Below, piece by piece: positions 22,155 to 33,690 of a stretch of 64,000 nt of DNA. The stretch lies in assembly GCA_963693285.1 (NCBI GenBank), contig OY848919.1, forward strand, positions 5,362,136-5,426,135. Direction: 5' to 3'. The notes beneath the pieces were generated by a model. That model worked only from the letters and a program-made list of their open reading frames with translations. It was not told the DNA's origin and searched no databases. Position 1 is the stretch's first letter. Every line of letters begins with the position of its first letter. The stretch comes from Xestospongia muta (lineage: Eukaryota; Porifera; Demospongiae; Haplosclerida; Petrosiidae). Both the position numbers and the translations under genes were made by a program.

Positions 22155-23145
22155 TGAGATATAGAAAGCTGGTGTCACTTAACTACTGGTGCCACTTTAT
22201 TTGTTATCAATAGTTGTTGTCCTCATCATCTTCAGTTTTTTTCTAAGGTTTTCTAATAAAATAGTTGACTCTTCAATCAAGTACTAGTTATTGTTGTAAA
22301 CCTTTCTTTGGACAACTATTAGGTGCAATTATCAATTCCTTTAAACCAGATAAAGTTTTTATTTCAAAACAGACATATCATGTATGGAATTGTAATAGGT
22401 ATGTGTAATATGGTAGTAAAGGATATATTACTCTCATGATATTCACATCATTGCTTGTCTTCCCTGTGATATCTTTTGAACTCTTTGAACCCTTTCACAC
22501 TTAGGTTATGTTTGTAATTATGTAGTTAGTTAGTACCTGTAAAGTGGTGCTAATATGTGTTAATAGTTTTGTCCTTGATTTGTTCTTGATTTTGTATAAA
22601 TAGAATTTAGTTTCTCTGTCATTTGTTCTGTTTTAAAAAATTATTTCAACTTAACCAATCACTACATTCCCCTTCCTTTATCCTATGTACTCCTCTTTCA
22701 CTTTGTTAAACCTAACATACATTGGAAATTGAAATATTTGAAGCTGTTCATGCTCCAATGTAAGAATGATAAGCAGTATTGGTTCATAATCTGCCTCTTA
22801 CCTCTTTTTATGATGTAACTACTGTACAGTATTGAACCTTCTCAACACACCTTTTATATTGCAATTGGCTCAGTATATATTGGTCTTCTTCATATTTGGT
22901 CAAGTAATGTTCAGACCTTATAAGAATAAATTTATTAACTTGTTAGATTGTTGTGTCCTTTTCAATCTTGTCTACATATACTTTACAATACAGCATTTAG
23001 AAATAACAGTTTATAGTATATTAGCTATCTTCCTGTTCTTCATGACCTTTTTTGTTGTACTGGTTTACTCATCTTTTACCATTACACGATGCTAATGATT
23101 CCTTGACTCATGTGATAGCTTCAGAGAACCAATGGGCTCAAACTA
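22155..23145 (+). pseudogene. Type B 3' relic split by an insertion
   Basis: It begins in the PLYLLSIVVVLIIFS helix, runs to the end of the membrane region (ITVYSILAIFLFFMTFFVVLVY at about 22998-23070), and then to a shortened tail ending near CCAATGGGCTCAAACTAA. It has numerous stops and small deletions, including loss of much of the tail at about 23073-23090. A 202-base insertion interrupts it at 22465-22666. There is no 5' half. Confidence 0.75.
22465..22666. mobile_element. Candidate solo LTR (202 bases)
   Basis: The insertion begins TGTGAT and ends ACTACA. It is flanked by a 5-base direct repeat TTCCC (22460-22464 and 22667-22671). Removing it restores the alignment of the host B relic with intact B sequence (TTCCTCTCCTCT-ATCCTATG). 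A TATAAATAG box lies inside at 22595. TG...CA ends, a 5-base duplication and an internal TATA fit a solo LTR. A MITE is the alternative. I see no second copy in this window. Confidence 0.55.
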
Positions 23146-23461
23146 AAGCACAAAAAATGTTTTTTTAATATTCAATGACCAGTGCCTTGCATTGCACTCT
23201 GGTTGTTTATATTACATTTTTTGTTATTGTAATTATTAATATTGTTGTGTATTAATTATATATTAAATTTAATTTTGTTGTCTTATACATGTTTTATTGT
23301 TGTTTACCTTCATTTTGATAAGTTGTTTAGTCATATAATATACTTATATTAGCGTCATCAAGGGATACTGATTACTACATCAAATTGTTAATATAATTAA
23401 TGTTGAGTAGGTGACTATACATTATCCAATTATGCTATATTATTGCTATAATTATATTTAT

Positions 23462-24112
23462 AGAGATAGAGTGGAAATAGTAAACTGAAATCATTTTTTC
23501 ATAACTCTGTCATCCCATTGTAAAAGCACACAGGAAAACCAAGTCCTACATTCATTAATAATATGATGAAAAAGTTAATTTGGAGATCTTTGCTAAATAA
23601 TTTCCTGTAAATAACTGCAACAAATCTATTCCTCCAAAATTTACAACAGCCTGTGTACAGAAAATAATTTCCATTGAGTGTACCATTTGTTAATGTGAGT
23701 ATGAGAGCATAAAATTGCTAAATGAGCACGGGACTAAATGCTGCATAAAGGGAAGTGTCCATAACCACTAATTACTACATTGCTTACATTCTGTAGAACC
23801 AAATACTACACTTTATTTACCACAACTACCACATAGCATACCTCCACATTGATATAAACATATAGGACTACCATCATCTGAACAATCCTTTATGTCAATA
23901 TTAACTGTTAGCATTATTTTATTGCTAGTATTACAAAAATTATTACACTTGATTTCACAGATTAGAGTTTCTATATAACTTTTAGTATATGAAAAGTTAT
24001 AACTATCTATTACTTTAATTACTGAAACTGTAACTAAATTTGAATAAATAAGTTTTAAAATTTTGATCATATGTTCCAATGGAATTCTCCATGCTTCCTC
24101 TCGATTTAAAAT
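23462..24112 (-). pseudogene. Inverted segment of a type C relic
   Basis: The minus strand reads as the Cys-rich module and first membrane segments of a C relic: CSDDGSPICLYQCGGMLCGS (inside 23813-24079), then an ALILTLTNGTLNG-like segment, and a stretch matching TTTAGCAAAGATCTCCAAATTAACTTTTTCATCAT found on the + strand of other relics. Flanking DNA on both sides is in the normal orientation, so a block of about 650 bases was inverted in place. No function is expected. Confidence 0.75.
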
Positions 24113-24540
24113 AAATCTTAATTATGCTCAGTCATTGTTGCGTCAGATGTTCCAATAGAATAGCCCACTCATCAGTCCAAGTACTTATTACTGTCATATA
24201 TATCTCCTTTTCAAAATAGGTATTAGCAGCTATTAATGTCTTCACATCAGCTGACATTTACTCTGCAACCACGACTTACAATGTTTAGTATTGGGAAGGG
24301 TCAGTTAAAAATATGGTGAATTGCTATCCCTCTCTTTCTTTGCTCATTATTGCTGGACCAATACAATGTACAAGAATAAATGATTATGTCTGATCTCTAC
24401 AAGAAGGAAGGAGCATTGGTTTATAGCTCAATTTTTTTTGTTAGTAAGTACATGAATTTTTTTTTCATACTACAAGCAGTAAATTATTTTATAAGATATG
24501 TGATAGCCTCACCAATAATGACATCATTCTTATTTTAATG
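24113..24540 (+). pseudogene. Type C relic, continuation after the inverted block
   Basis: The relic resumes exactly where the inverted part stops: CTCAGTCATTGTTGCGTCAG, then TCCAATAGAATAGCCCACTC, the SVQVL helix region and a late segment to about 24540. It has stops throughout. The DNA at 24541-24955 is type A upstream sequence without a gene. Confidence 0.65.
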
Positions 24541-24955
24541 AAAAAAAAATTACTAAACTGGTCCATGTCCAGCCATTATATTATTATTCATTGATGTTTT
24601 ACATGTACACAATTTTCTATTACAGATCCATAATACCTGTTATTGATGGACAATATTATGTTTTCATAACATTAATTTCTGTTGGCTTTCAATTTCCTTT
24701 GTTTATTGTAACTTTAGCTTATAGTATGCAGTAGTCATGTAGAGTCTGTATTGTTATATGTTACTGTTAAAAGTGACAAATATATCTACTGACTTAATTT
24801 AATTTTATTATATTTTTCTACCTTACAACCAATTTTCTCTATCACAAGTCCTATACCAATGAGCTTTCTGAATTATTTGCTGCTATTTCCTAATCTGAAC
24901 TGCAGGTATATATTGTTGAGGAGAACTGTATTGTAAAAGATCACATAAACAAATG

Positions 24956-25590
24956 ATTAAAAAACTCTTGGTAATGGAGCCCAGTTATCAAACTGGTATA
25001 TATATTCTTCAAAGAATAAGACTTGTGAAACACACGACTCATTGTGTTTACATCATTGTGTGGGTCCACTGTGTGGTAGTTGTAGTAGGTTTAAAAAAGA
25101 CCGAAAACAAGTGTGGTGTTTGGTTCTACAGAAGGCAGACAATATAGTAACCGGTAGTCGTGGACAGTAGCTGGTCCTCTTCTCATTTACTTGTTATTTG
25201 CTCTCAGACTTACATTAACAACTGGTACATTCAATGGAATTATATTCTATGCTCAGACTGCTAATGTGGGGATACTAGATATGTTAAGTGCTTACAATGG
25301 GAACAATGGAGTTTTGAAAAATATCTTAATTGCTTTACTTTCATTTCTAAATCTTGGACTTGGATTTATTTCCTCTATGATTTTACAATAGAATGACAGA
25401 GTTATTGAAAGCTGGTCTCATTTTAGTCTTCTCACTTTATTTACTGACAATAGTTGTTTTTCTCTAAGGCTTTCCAATAAAATAGCTGACTCCTCAGTTC
25501 AAGTACTAGTTACTGTTGTACACTTCTTCTTTGGATGACTATTAGGTACAATTATTAATACCTTTACACCAGGTAAAGTCTTTACTTCAA
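24956..25590 (+). pseudogene. Type B relic: Cys-rich module and first membrane segments
   Basis: Readable pieces are the TGIYI-like stretch, the CETHDSLCLHH-like stretch, VGPLCGSCSRFKK, LRLTLTTGTFNGIIFYAQTANVGILDMLSAYNG (open 25191-25391) and the LNLGLGF helix. Frameshifts, a nonsense codon at about 25389 and a deletion follow. Near 25590 it breaks off into C-type sequence (ATGTTGGTTCATATCTCATT, to about 25700), so the locus is itself a fusion of two relics. Confidence 0.7.
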
Positions 25591-25700
25591 ATATGATGTT
25601 GGTTCATATCTCATTTAGTAATCATCACATTACTACAATTGTTAATCCTCTCTTACTAACTTTGTTCTTTGCTCATCTTTGCTGGACCAATACAATGCTG

Positions 25701-27061
25701 AGTAAATAAGTTAAAGGAAATGGTTCCCTTAATACAAGGATTCTTCATTTAATTTACTATATAAAGAAAAGGTCAGTTGTTGATGGGCAACAATGTTCTC
25801 AAATGCAGTGATTCTTTCTATGGTTCAAGTCAAATTACAGAGTCATTTCATAATTATCTTTCTTAAGGTAAGAAGAGACAAAGCTAAAATTTCATAAATA
25901 TTAGAATTATATACTCTTAGATTATTTACTTGTTTATTTCATTATGTATATTTGTAACTAGTTTTGTTGATGTCAAGGGAATTATAGTAAATATATTGTT
26001 TGCATTATAGTGTTTTTGTAGACAATACTGTTTTGAGTGTTACAGGTTTCATTTTTATAATGATAATAGACATCATATTAATTTATTGTCAAGTAGAAAA
26101 TATCATGAGCCATTGTGGTTTTAAACACCTTGATGATAATGAGTGAATTAACTGTTGGCATGACAGGAACATTTTGTGAATTTTCTAATTTCCTCAAGTC
26201 TCCATATTTAAGACCTCATCAATAAGATACCCCCAATAAGATATTTCTAGATGTTTGTATATTTGCCACCTAGATATCATATATAATACATATAGTAACA
26301 AAGTACTCATGTGTGAGCTTAATGGATTTTTTCATATATAGTGGTTGGCTCTGTTCTATGTAGCAAAAATAAATGAAAAAACTGTTGTATGACAGCAAAA
26401 TTTGCGAATATCTTAATTTGCCCGTATCACCATATTTAATGATAAAATCATTAAACTGATCCATACCCAGACATTATATTATTATTCATTGTGTTTTATA
26501 TGTACACAATTGTCTATTACAGATCCATAATACCTATTATTGATGGCAATATTATGTTTCCATAACATTACTTTCTGTTGACTTTCAATTTCCTTTGTTT
26601 ATTGTAACTTTTCCTTAAGATATGCATTAGTCATGTAGAGTGTGTATTGTTATGTGTGGCTATTGAAGTGACAAATAAATGTACTTACTTATTTTAATTT
26701 TTATTTATTTATCTACATTACAACCAATTTTCTAAATTTATTTACTGCTATTAACTAATCTGAACTGCAGGTATATATTGTTGTGGAGAACTGTATCATA
26801 GGAGATCTCAGTAACATTGACTACTCATCTATCCAGTAAATAATTTGATTATGAACATAAAGTCATTTTTATTCTTAACTCTCTAACATATCAATGAAAT
26901 CATTCAGTCAACAATGTTTTCCTATGATGATGTATAATTTCACAAACATTTTTTGACCTGTTTTGACAAATTTGCTATTGTTGTCTTTCAGCTTTTCTTC
27001 ATTTTGTACTAACTTCCTTAATTGTTTATTTTCATTATCATTACTATAAAGCACTAACGAG
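25701..27061. other. Upstream region of gene 3
   Basis: No gene is seen. It contains the block shared with 640-2529 and 49700-51600, but without the MITE and with the adjoining sequence deleted (about 25985-26010). The conserved block from 26120 (TGACAGGAA-ATTTTGTGAATTT onwards) leads to the promoter. Confidence 0.55.
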
Positions 27062-27126
27062 TATATATAGAGTAGATAGTAAACAGACAAACTCTAGAAA
27101 CGATCGAAGCTTAAAGCTAAATTGTC
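27062..27126 (+). promoter_or_regulatory. TATA box and leader of gene 3
   Basis: TATATATA at 27062-27069 lies 65 bases before the ATG, with the AAACGATCGAAGCTTAAAGC leader block. Confidence 0.65.
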
Positions 27127-30100
27127 ATGTTACAGATATTCTTTTATATTTTGCCAATTCTTTTTTCTTGCTTAATGCCATGTAGCGGAAATAGTAATCA
27201 TATCTTTCCAGTTAATTCATCCTTTGATTTAGAGCAGTACCTGTGTAACACAACATGGTCCTCTCAATACCTTGTGTTCTCGTTAAACAGTTCCGTCAAC
27301 TTCACCATTTCACCTGGTGAATTCTGTCAAGTGGCAACTCAACAAAGAAGCATAATTGAAATACGCAGTGATTCTTTCACAGAATCAGCAAATATAATAT
27401 GTGTTCATAATAACACATGGCAGACATTTTCGCAGCCAAGACGAGGTCTAGTTTTCTTCAACTCTCAAGTGACTCTTAAACATTTGGTGATTAAGAATTG
27501 TGGTACATATCTCACTACTATACAAGATACTGCAATCACTGACTATCTCAATGGTTCGTCTCTGTATTACACTTCATCTCATGCTGCTGTCTTAGTCTTT
27601 GTTCATTGTCAGGTCAATATAACTGAAGTTAACATCTACTACTCATATGGGTTTGCTATGATTGGTATAAATTTATATAATTCCACTATTAATAATGTTA
27701 GTATGTCTAATTCATCATATAGTCCTGAAATATACCAAACTAACAAGCAGAGTATCGGAAGTGGTTTTCTTCTTCATTACATGGATATTAACAATGCTTT
27801 GCAAGAAACAAACAGTATTGAACAGGTATCTGATATATATATTAGTGATGCCTCTTTCTCATATAACTATGATTACAACACTCATTTTTGCATTACTGAT
27901 ACCTACTATAACAAACATTCATCATCTTCTGGTGGTTCCAATCCTATAGTCAATGCAGCTGGACTAACAATACTTTACACACAACAGAATACTAGTGGTC
28001 AGGTGTCAGTTTATATAACTGAGTCACATTTTATTATAAATAGTGGTAGTTTTGCAGGTGGTATGTTTATTTTACAATATCCCACTATTGCTGTCACTAA
28101 CACAACAATTACCAATACAATATTCAATCATAACATTAACTATCGGCACTGTCATGGAGCAGCTATTGCGTTTTATTGGTATTCATTACATGAATCTATA
28201 ATTGAAAGAAGATTAACACCACTTTATTTTTATAACACATCATTTTTAAAACACGAAGGCATTGAGAGCAGACCAATAAACAATTTGGACTATGGTGCTG
28301 TCTATATTGGTATTGTCAATCCTGGACTTGTTCATCTTAATATTCTTTTTACTAGATGTACATTTTCAAAAAATTTTGTTGCAAATACAGGAGCTTGTCT
28401 ATATGCCAGAGTCTATCAGTTTGATGACAATACAGGTGATGTCTCTATTTCATTGGACAGTACTAATGCGACAAAGAATTCTCAATATATTAGTATCCCA
28501 TTTGTATCATCAGCAGGTATATTTTATTTCCAAAGAATTGCTAAAGTTTACATCAATGGGACATCTATCTTCAGTAACAATTATGGATCAGTTATAAGTT
28601 CTAAAGACTCAAATGTCTATCTATCTGGTAATTTAACTTTTAATAATAATCACGCCACAAATGGTCCTGCAATTCTTCTCGTAGGCAGCTGTCAATTACA
28701 TTTTATGAGCGAAGTTATAGCCAAGTTTACTAATAATTGGGCTGAGTTAAAGGGAGGAGCTATATATGCTAGAGGTGATAGAAAGTGCGCCATACAAATC
28801 GACTCAAATGTTGAACAAGTAATGTTCTCAGACAATGAAGCAAGAAGAGCTGGAATATCAATATATGCAGAGCCGATATTCTCATGTTATATCAACAAAT
28901 CAGACTTTCTTAAATCTCCTAATGAAACAATGGAATATTATTATCAATACTTCAATTTTGCCAAAACGAAATCAAATTCTTCTTTGCTTCAGGTTTCAAC
29001 TATTCCACAAACACTAACAGAAGGTAGTGATATACAACCACCTCTACAAATATATCCAGGACAGGAAATTTATTACTGTATTTCAGCTAGAGATGCTCTT
29101 GATAGAAAAGTTTATTCTACCATAGCAATTGATATTGTTAGAAATTATTCAAAGCATACTATTCCTAAAACCATAAAACTCTGGTTGTCTTTTGATGATC
29201 AAGAACAGCTTATACAAGAAGGCAAAAATGGCACAACCATTAGCATGACTGTTCATAGAAATGATCAATCCAATATTATAATTAATAGAATGATTGTATT
29301 CTCTCTGTCCACACAACCAGAAATTTTAACAAAGAGTGTCAAAATTTACCCATGTCCACTGGGATTTGATTTAAATAAGACAACGGGAGTCTGTGGACTT
29401 TCATCTTCATTTGATAACTTGAGAAAACATCATCACTTTACAGTCCCCATTATTGGTAATGTGAGTAGTCAGACAATAACAAGACTTTTCACATTTATCT
29501 CGTGGGCAGGAACAATAGAATATGAGAACAAAACAAAGACACAATTTGGTGTATCTTTAGCTTGTCCAATTGGATATTGTAATAGCAATCACACACTACC
29601 TTACTTCTACAGTGGTGACTTATCATCTAGTCAAAGCTTTAAATTGTCAGATGGTATCACTGACTATCATCCACCATTGTGTTTATATCAACGTGAAGGA
29701 ACATTATGTGGTAGATGTAGTGAGGGATTAAGTGTGGTATTTGGGTCTACAGAATGTCAGCATTGTAGCAATACTTGGATAGCGTCAGTAAGTATTTATC
29801 TAGTCACTGGCCCACTTCTTATTTACATGTTATATGCTCTTAAACTTACATTAACAAGTGGTACACTGAATGGAATTATTTTCTATGCTCAGGCTGCTAA
29901 TTGTGGTTTACTTGACATGTTAAGATATCACTACTTTAAATCTTCAATTGATCAATTGTCAAGATTTGCTATATTTATTATCCATGTTTTGAATCTTGAG
30001 ACAGGCCTTCCTAGATGTTTTTACAATGGAATGACAGAGTTATGGAAAGCTTTCCTTACTTTTATGTTTCCACTTTATCTTCTAACAATAGTCATTGTCC

Positions 30101-30996
30101 TGATTATCCTCAGTCGTTTTTCACCAAAGCTTTCCAATAGAATAGCTCATTCCTCAGTTCAAGTACTGGTTACTGTTGTACACCTCTCTTTCTCAAAACT
30201 ACTCCTTCAATTGATCAATGTAATGACATATGCTGAGGTTTACACATCCAATGATATACATCATGTTTGGTATTTAGATGGTACTGTCAAATATGGAGGA
30301 TACTCCCATCGTATACTAATGATAGTGACTCTGATAATAGTTCTTGGTCTACTGCTACCATATGTACTTCTACTTCTCTTTGCTAAACCACTTAGACCAC
30401 TAGCATGTACCAATAAGTACTTACGACCTCTTCTAGAAGCTATCCATGCTCCTTATAAAGAAGGTAAACAATATTGGTTTACATTACGTCTTTTGTTACT
30501 ATGTGCTATGTATGGTGTATATGCCAAATATAGAGCTACTGATCTTTATTCTTTCTTAGTCACAACAAATCTAATGTTGGTAATTTTCCTTGTCATTCAA
30601 GCATATATCAAACCATTTAGAAGTAAATTAATCAATCTTCTTGATAGTGGTTTGGTGATGAATATAACACTTATTTACCTCACTTATTGGTATTTTTTTC
30701 AGAAGAAGGATCCTTTAATGATAAAAATAATCAGTTTTTCTTCTGTGTTTGTGACATTTGTTACATTAGTGATGGTCATTGTATATCATGTACTCTGGGT
30801 TTGCAGAAAGCTTAACATTGTAAAAAGATGGTTTGAAAGCAAATGTGAAAAATTTCGTCTGTGGTACATGAAAGTCTCATCATTATTTACTCATAAAACA
30901 ACTAACAGACAACAACTATTTACAGATGCCAGTGACTCATTTTATGGTTCATGCTCAGAGTTTCGAGAACCTATCCTAGGTCATTGTAATGATTGA
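27127..30996 (+). CDS. Receptor-like multi-pass membrane protein, type A, gene 3 (1289 aa)
   Basis: An uninterrupted frame has the full layout: signal peptide MLQIFFYILPILFSCLMPCS, beta-helix ectodomain with FNNNHATNGPAI and FTNNWAELKGGAIYA, Cys-rich module CLYQREGTLCGRC, about nine or ten membrane segments of type A, and tail DASDSFYGSC-FREPILG. The membrane half is nearly identical to gene 1, while differences gather in two ectodomain patches. One oddity is that codon 702 (29230-29232) is Gly where genes 1 and 2, the broken gene 4 and both B copies have Cys (EGKNCTN), so one ectodomain cysteine may lack its partner. The first poly(A) site found after gene 1 is mutated here; AATAAA remains at 31174. 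Confidence 0.9.
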   Translation: MLQIFFYILPILFSCLMPCSGNSNHIFPVNSSFDLEQYLCNTTWSSQYLVFSLNSSVNFTISPGEFCQVATQQRSIIEIRSDSFTESANIICVHNNTWQTFSQPRRGLVFFNSQVTLKHLVIKNCGTYLTTIQDTAITDYLNGSSLYYTSSHAAVLVFVHCQVNITEVNIYYSYGFAMIGINLYNSTINNVSMSNSSYSPEIYQTNKQSIGSGFLLHYMDINNALQETNSIEQVSDIYISDASFSYNYDYNTHFCITDTYYNKHSSSSGGSNPIVNAAGLTILYTQQNTSGQVSVYITESHFIINSGSFAGGMFILQYPTIAVTNTTITNTIFNHNINYRHCHGAAIAFYWYSLHESIIERRLTPLYFYNTSFLKHEGIESRPINNLDYGAVYIGIVNPGLVHLNILFTRCTFSKNFVANTGACLYARVYQFDDNTGDVSISLDSTNATKNSQYISIPFVSSAGIFYFQRIAKVYINGTSIFSNNYGSVISSKDSNVYLSGNLTFNNNHATNGPAILLVGSCQLHFMSEVIAKFTNNWAELKGGAIYARGDRKCAIQIDSNVEQVMFSDNEARRAGISIYAEPIFSCYINKSDFLKSPNETMEYYYQYFNFAKTKSNSSLLQVSTIPQTLTEGSDIQPPLQIYPGQEIYYCISARDALDRKVYSTIAIDIVRNYSKHTIPKTIKLWLSFDDQEQLIQEGKNGTTISMTVHRNDQSNIIINRMIVFSLSTQPEILTKSVKIYPCPLGFDLNKTTGVCGLSSSFDNLRKHHHFTVPIIGNVSSQTITRLFTFISWAGTIEYENKTKTQFGVSLACPIGYCNSNHTLPYFYSGDLSSSQSFKLSDGITDYHPPLCLYQREGTLCGRCSEGLSVVFGSTECQHCSNTWIASVSIYLVTGPLLIYMLYALKLTLTSGTLNGIIFYAQAANCGLLDMLRYHYFKSSIDQLSRFAIFIIHVLNLETGLPRCFYNGMTELWKAFLTFMFPLYLLTIVIVLIILSRFSPKLSNRIAHSSVQVLVTVVHLSFSKLLLQLINVMTYAEVYTSNDIHHVWYLDGTVKYGGYSHRILMIVTLIIVLGLLLPYVLLLLFAKPLRPLACTNKYLRPLLEAIHAPYKEGKQYWFTLRLLLLCAMYGVYAKYRATDLYSFLVTTNLMLVIFLVIQAYIKPFRSKLINLLDSGLVMNITLIYLTYWYFFQKKDPLMIKIISFSSVFVTFVTLVMVIVYHVLWVCRKLNIVKRWFESKCEKFRLWYMKVSSLFTHKTTNRQQLFTDASDSFYGSCSEFREPILGHCND

Positions 30997-31480
30997 CTAA
31001 ACAAGTTTTGAGTGTGTATATAATTATCTAGCTCTCTTTGTGTGTACCTATATATGTATGTATGATTTGTTTTGATTGTATGTATTATAATTATATATAA
31101 CAATCAGTCATACTTGTTGTAAATGTAAAATTTGGAAAGGAAATTACCCTTTAAAAAATAACAACACTTCACTAATAAAAGGTTCTGAAATTGACCTTGC
31201 CACAACCTGATGGTCTAACAGTTATAGGGATTTGCTTCTAATCAAAATATGTATGTATAATGTATATAATGATATGGTATTATGTTGTATATCTAATTAA
31301 TGCCATATCATAATGCATAATGATAACATTTTATCATATGTGATTAAAATAACTTACAAAATAGTTAGTTATGTCCATTACAACTATAGAATAAACTAGT
31401 CCTATGCTTTACAGAATATGTTACATCTGATTATTGTATGCTGTGTTATGAATTGTTATATTTTATTGACGATCCATTGA

Positions 31481-31522
31481 CTCACAAGGTGACAGAGTGG
31501 TCTCACAAGGTGACAGAGTGGT
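31481..31522. repeat. Two exact tandem copies of a 21-base unit
   Basis: CTCACAAGGTGACAGAGTGGT occurs at 31481-31501 and 31502-31522, immediately before the LINE-fragment array. In the loci at 6930 and 56290 there is a single diverged copy (TTCACATGATGACAGAGTAG), so the repeat marks the array's left junction. Confidence 0.7.
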
Positions 31523-33690
31523 CTAGCTGACTTTAATCATGCCAACTCTCTCCTTAACCCTATTAATTGGAAAAAAGTACTCCCTTTGTCCAACTGTAAT
31601 GTTTAATGGCTCATTTTCAAAGAGCTTTCCTTTGGATCACGCATGAATCTTATTATTCTCAGTAAAGTTGTCTACTCATCAAACAACCCTTCTCTTTTAT
31701 GGATCAATCATTCCTATTGTAAACAAGTCCAAACCCCCTCTTCGCTCCTGCTAAAAAGTAGTTCTTCTCTGTAGGCTAAATATCATTCCTATCGTAATGA
31801 AACTATTGCTTAACTTTTTCTCACTCAATTCACTTTCCCATCAACATAGTCTTTCTGGTCTGCTGTCAAACACATTCACTCTAAACCTGTGTCCATCTCC
31901 TCTTTTTTTCATAATGGTTCTTTAGTTACTAAGCCTTCTTCTAAAGCAGATGTTCTAAACCAATAGTAATCTTAAATGATTATATATATCAATTTAACTA
32001 AATTCCATTCCAATCCTCTATCTGCTCCCCACTCAATCTGCTAACACTTCAACATCTTTTCTTCACACAAGTTTTGGCTGGACACCATCTAGCTGACTTT
32101 AATCATGCCAACTCTCTCCTTAACTCTATTGATTGGAAAGAAATACTCCCTTTGTCCAACTGTAATGTTTAATGGCTCATTTTCAAAGAGCTTTCCTTTG
32201 GATCACGCATGAATCTTATTATTCTCAGTAAAGTTGTCTACTCATCAAACAACCCTTCTCTTTTATGGATCAATCATTCCTATTGTAAACAAGTCCAAAC
32301 CCCCTCTTCGCTCCTGCTAAAAAGTAGTTCTTCTCTGTAGGCTAAATATCATTCCTATCGTAATGAAACTATTGCTTAACTTTTTCTCACTCAATTCACT
32401 TTCCCATCAACATAGTCTTTCTGGTCTGCTGTCAAACACATTCACTCTAAACCTGTGTCCATCTCCTCTTTTTTTCATAATGGTTCTTTAGTTACTAAGC
32501 CTTCTTCTAAAGCAGATGTTCTAAACCAATAGTAATCTTAAATGATTATATATATCAATTTAACTAAATTCCATTCCAATCCTCTATCTGCTCCCCACTC
32601 AATCTGCTAACACTTCAACATCTTTTCTTCACACAAGTTTTGGCTGGACACCATCTATCTAGCTGACTTTAATCATGCCAACTCTCTCCTTAACTCTATT
32701 GATTGGAAAGAAATACTCCCTTTGTCCAACTGTAATGTTTAATGGCTCATTTTCAAAGAGCTTTCCTTTGGATCACGCATGAATCTTATTATTCTCAGTA
32801 AAGTTGTCTACTCATCAAACAACCCTTCTCTTTTATGGATCAATCATTCCTATTGTAAACAAGTCCAAACCCCCTCTTCGCTCCTGCTAAAAAGTAGTTC
32901 TTCTCTGTAGGCTAAATATCATTCCTATCGTAATGAAACTATTGCTTAACTTTTTCTCACTCAATTCACTTTCCCATCAACATAGTCTTTCTGGTCTGCT
33001 GTCAAACACATTCACTCTAAACCTGTGTCCATCTCCTCTTTTTTTCATAATGGTTCTTTAGTTACTAAGCCTTCTTCTAAAGCAGATGTTCTAAACCAAT
33101 AGTAATCTTAAATGATTATATAAATCAATTTAACTAAATTCCATTCCAATCCTCTATCTGCTCCCCACTCAATCTGCTAACACTTCAACATCTTTTCTTC
33201 ACACAAGTTTTGGCTGGACACCATCTAGCTGACTTTAATCATGGCAACTCTCTCCTTAACTCTATTGATTGGAAAGAAATACTCCCTTTGTCCAACTGTA
33301 ATGCTTCATGGCTCATTTTCAAAGAGCTTTCCTTTGGATCATGAATTTCATTATTCCTAGTAAAGTTGTCTACTCATCAAAAAACCCTTCTCTTTTATGG
33401 ATCAATCATTCCTATTGTAAACAAGTCAAAATCCCCTCTTCTCTCCTGCTAAAAAGTAGTTCTCCTTCTCTGTAGGCTAAATATCATTCCTATTGTAATG
33501 AAACTATTGCTTAACTTTTTCTCACTCAATTCACTTTCCCATCTTCATAGTCTTTCTGGTTTGCTGTCAAACACATTCACTCTAAACCTGTGTCCATCTA
33601 CTCTTTTTTTCATAATGGTTTTTCAGTTACTAAGCCTTCTTCTAAAGCAGATGTTCTAAACCAATAGTAATCTTATATGATTATATATAT
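31523..33690 (+). repeat. Tandem array of a LINE fragment, about 3.8 units of 566-570 bases
   Basis: CTAGCTGACTTTAATCATG recurs at 31523, 32089, 32659 and 33224, and AACTAAATTCCATTCC at 31996, 32562 and 33132. Units two and three are almost identical to each other, while the last is closer to the single copies at 7040 and 56403. This suggests expansion from a single copy by unequal exchange. Each unit carries the same decayed LINE linker reading (SFWSAVKHTHSKPVSISSFF, KPSSKADVLNQ). No unit is open. It is not a CRISPR-type repeat: units are long, contiguous and without spacers. Confidence 0.85.

Noticed and set aside
31523..33690. Regular repeats that might suggest a CRISPR array or a satellite
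   Set aside because: Units are about 568 bases, contiguous and carry decayed LINE coding words. There are no short repeats with unique spacers.
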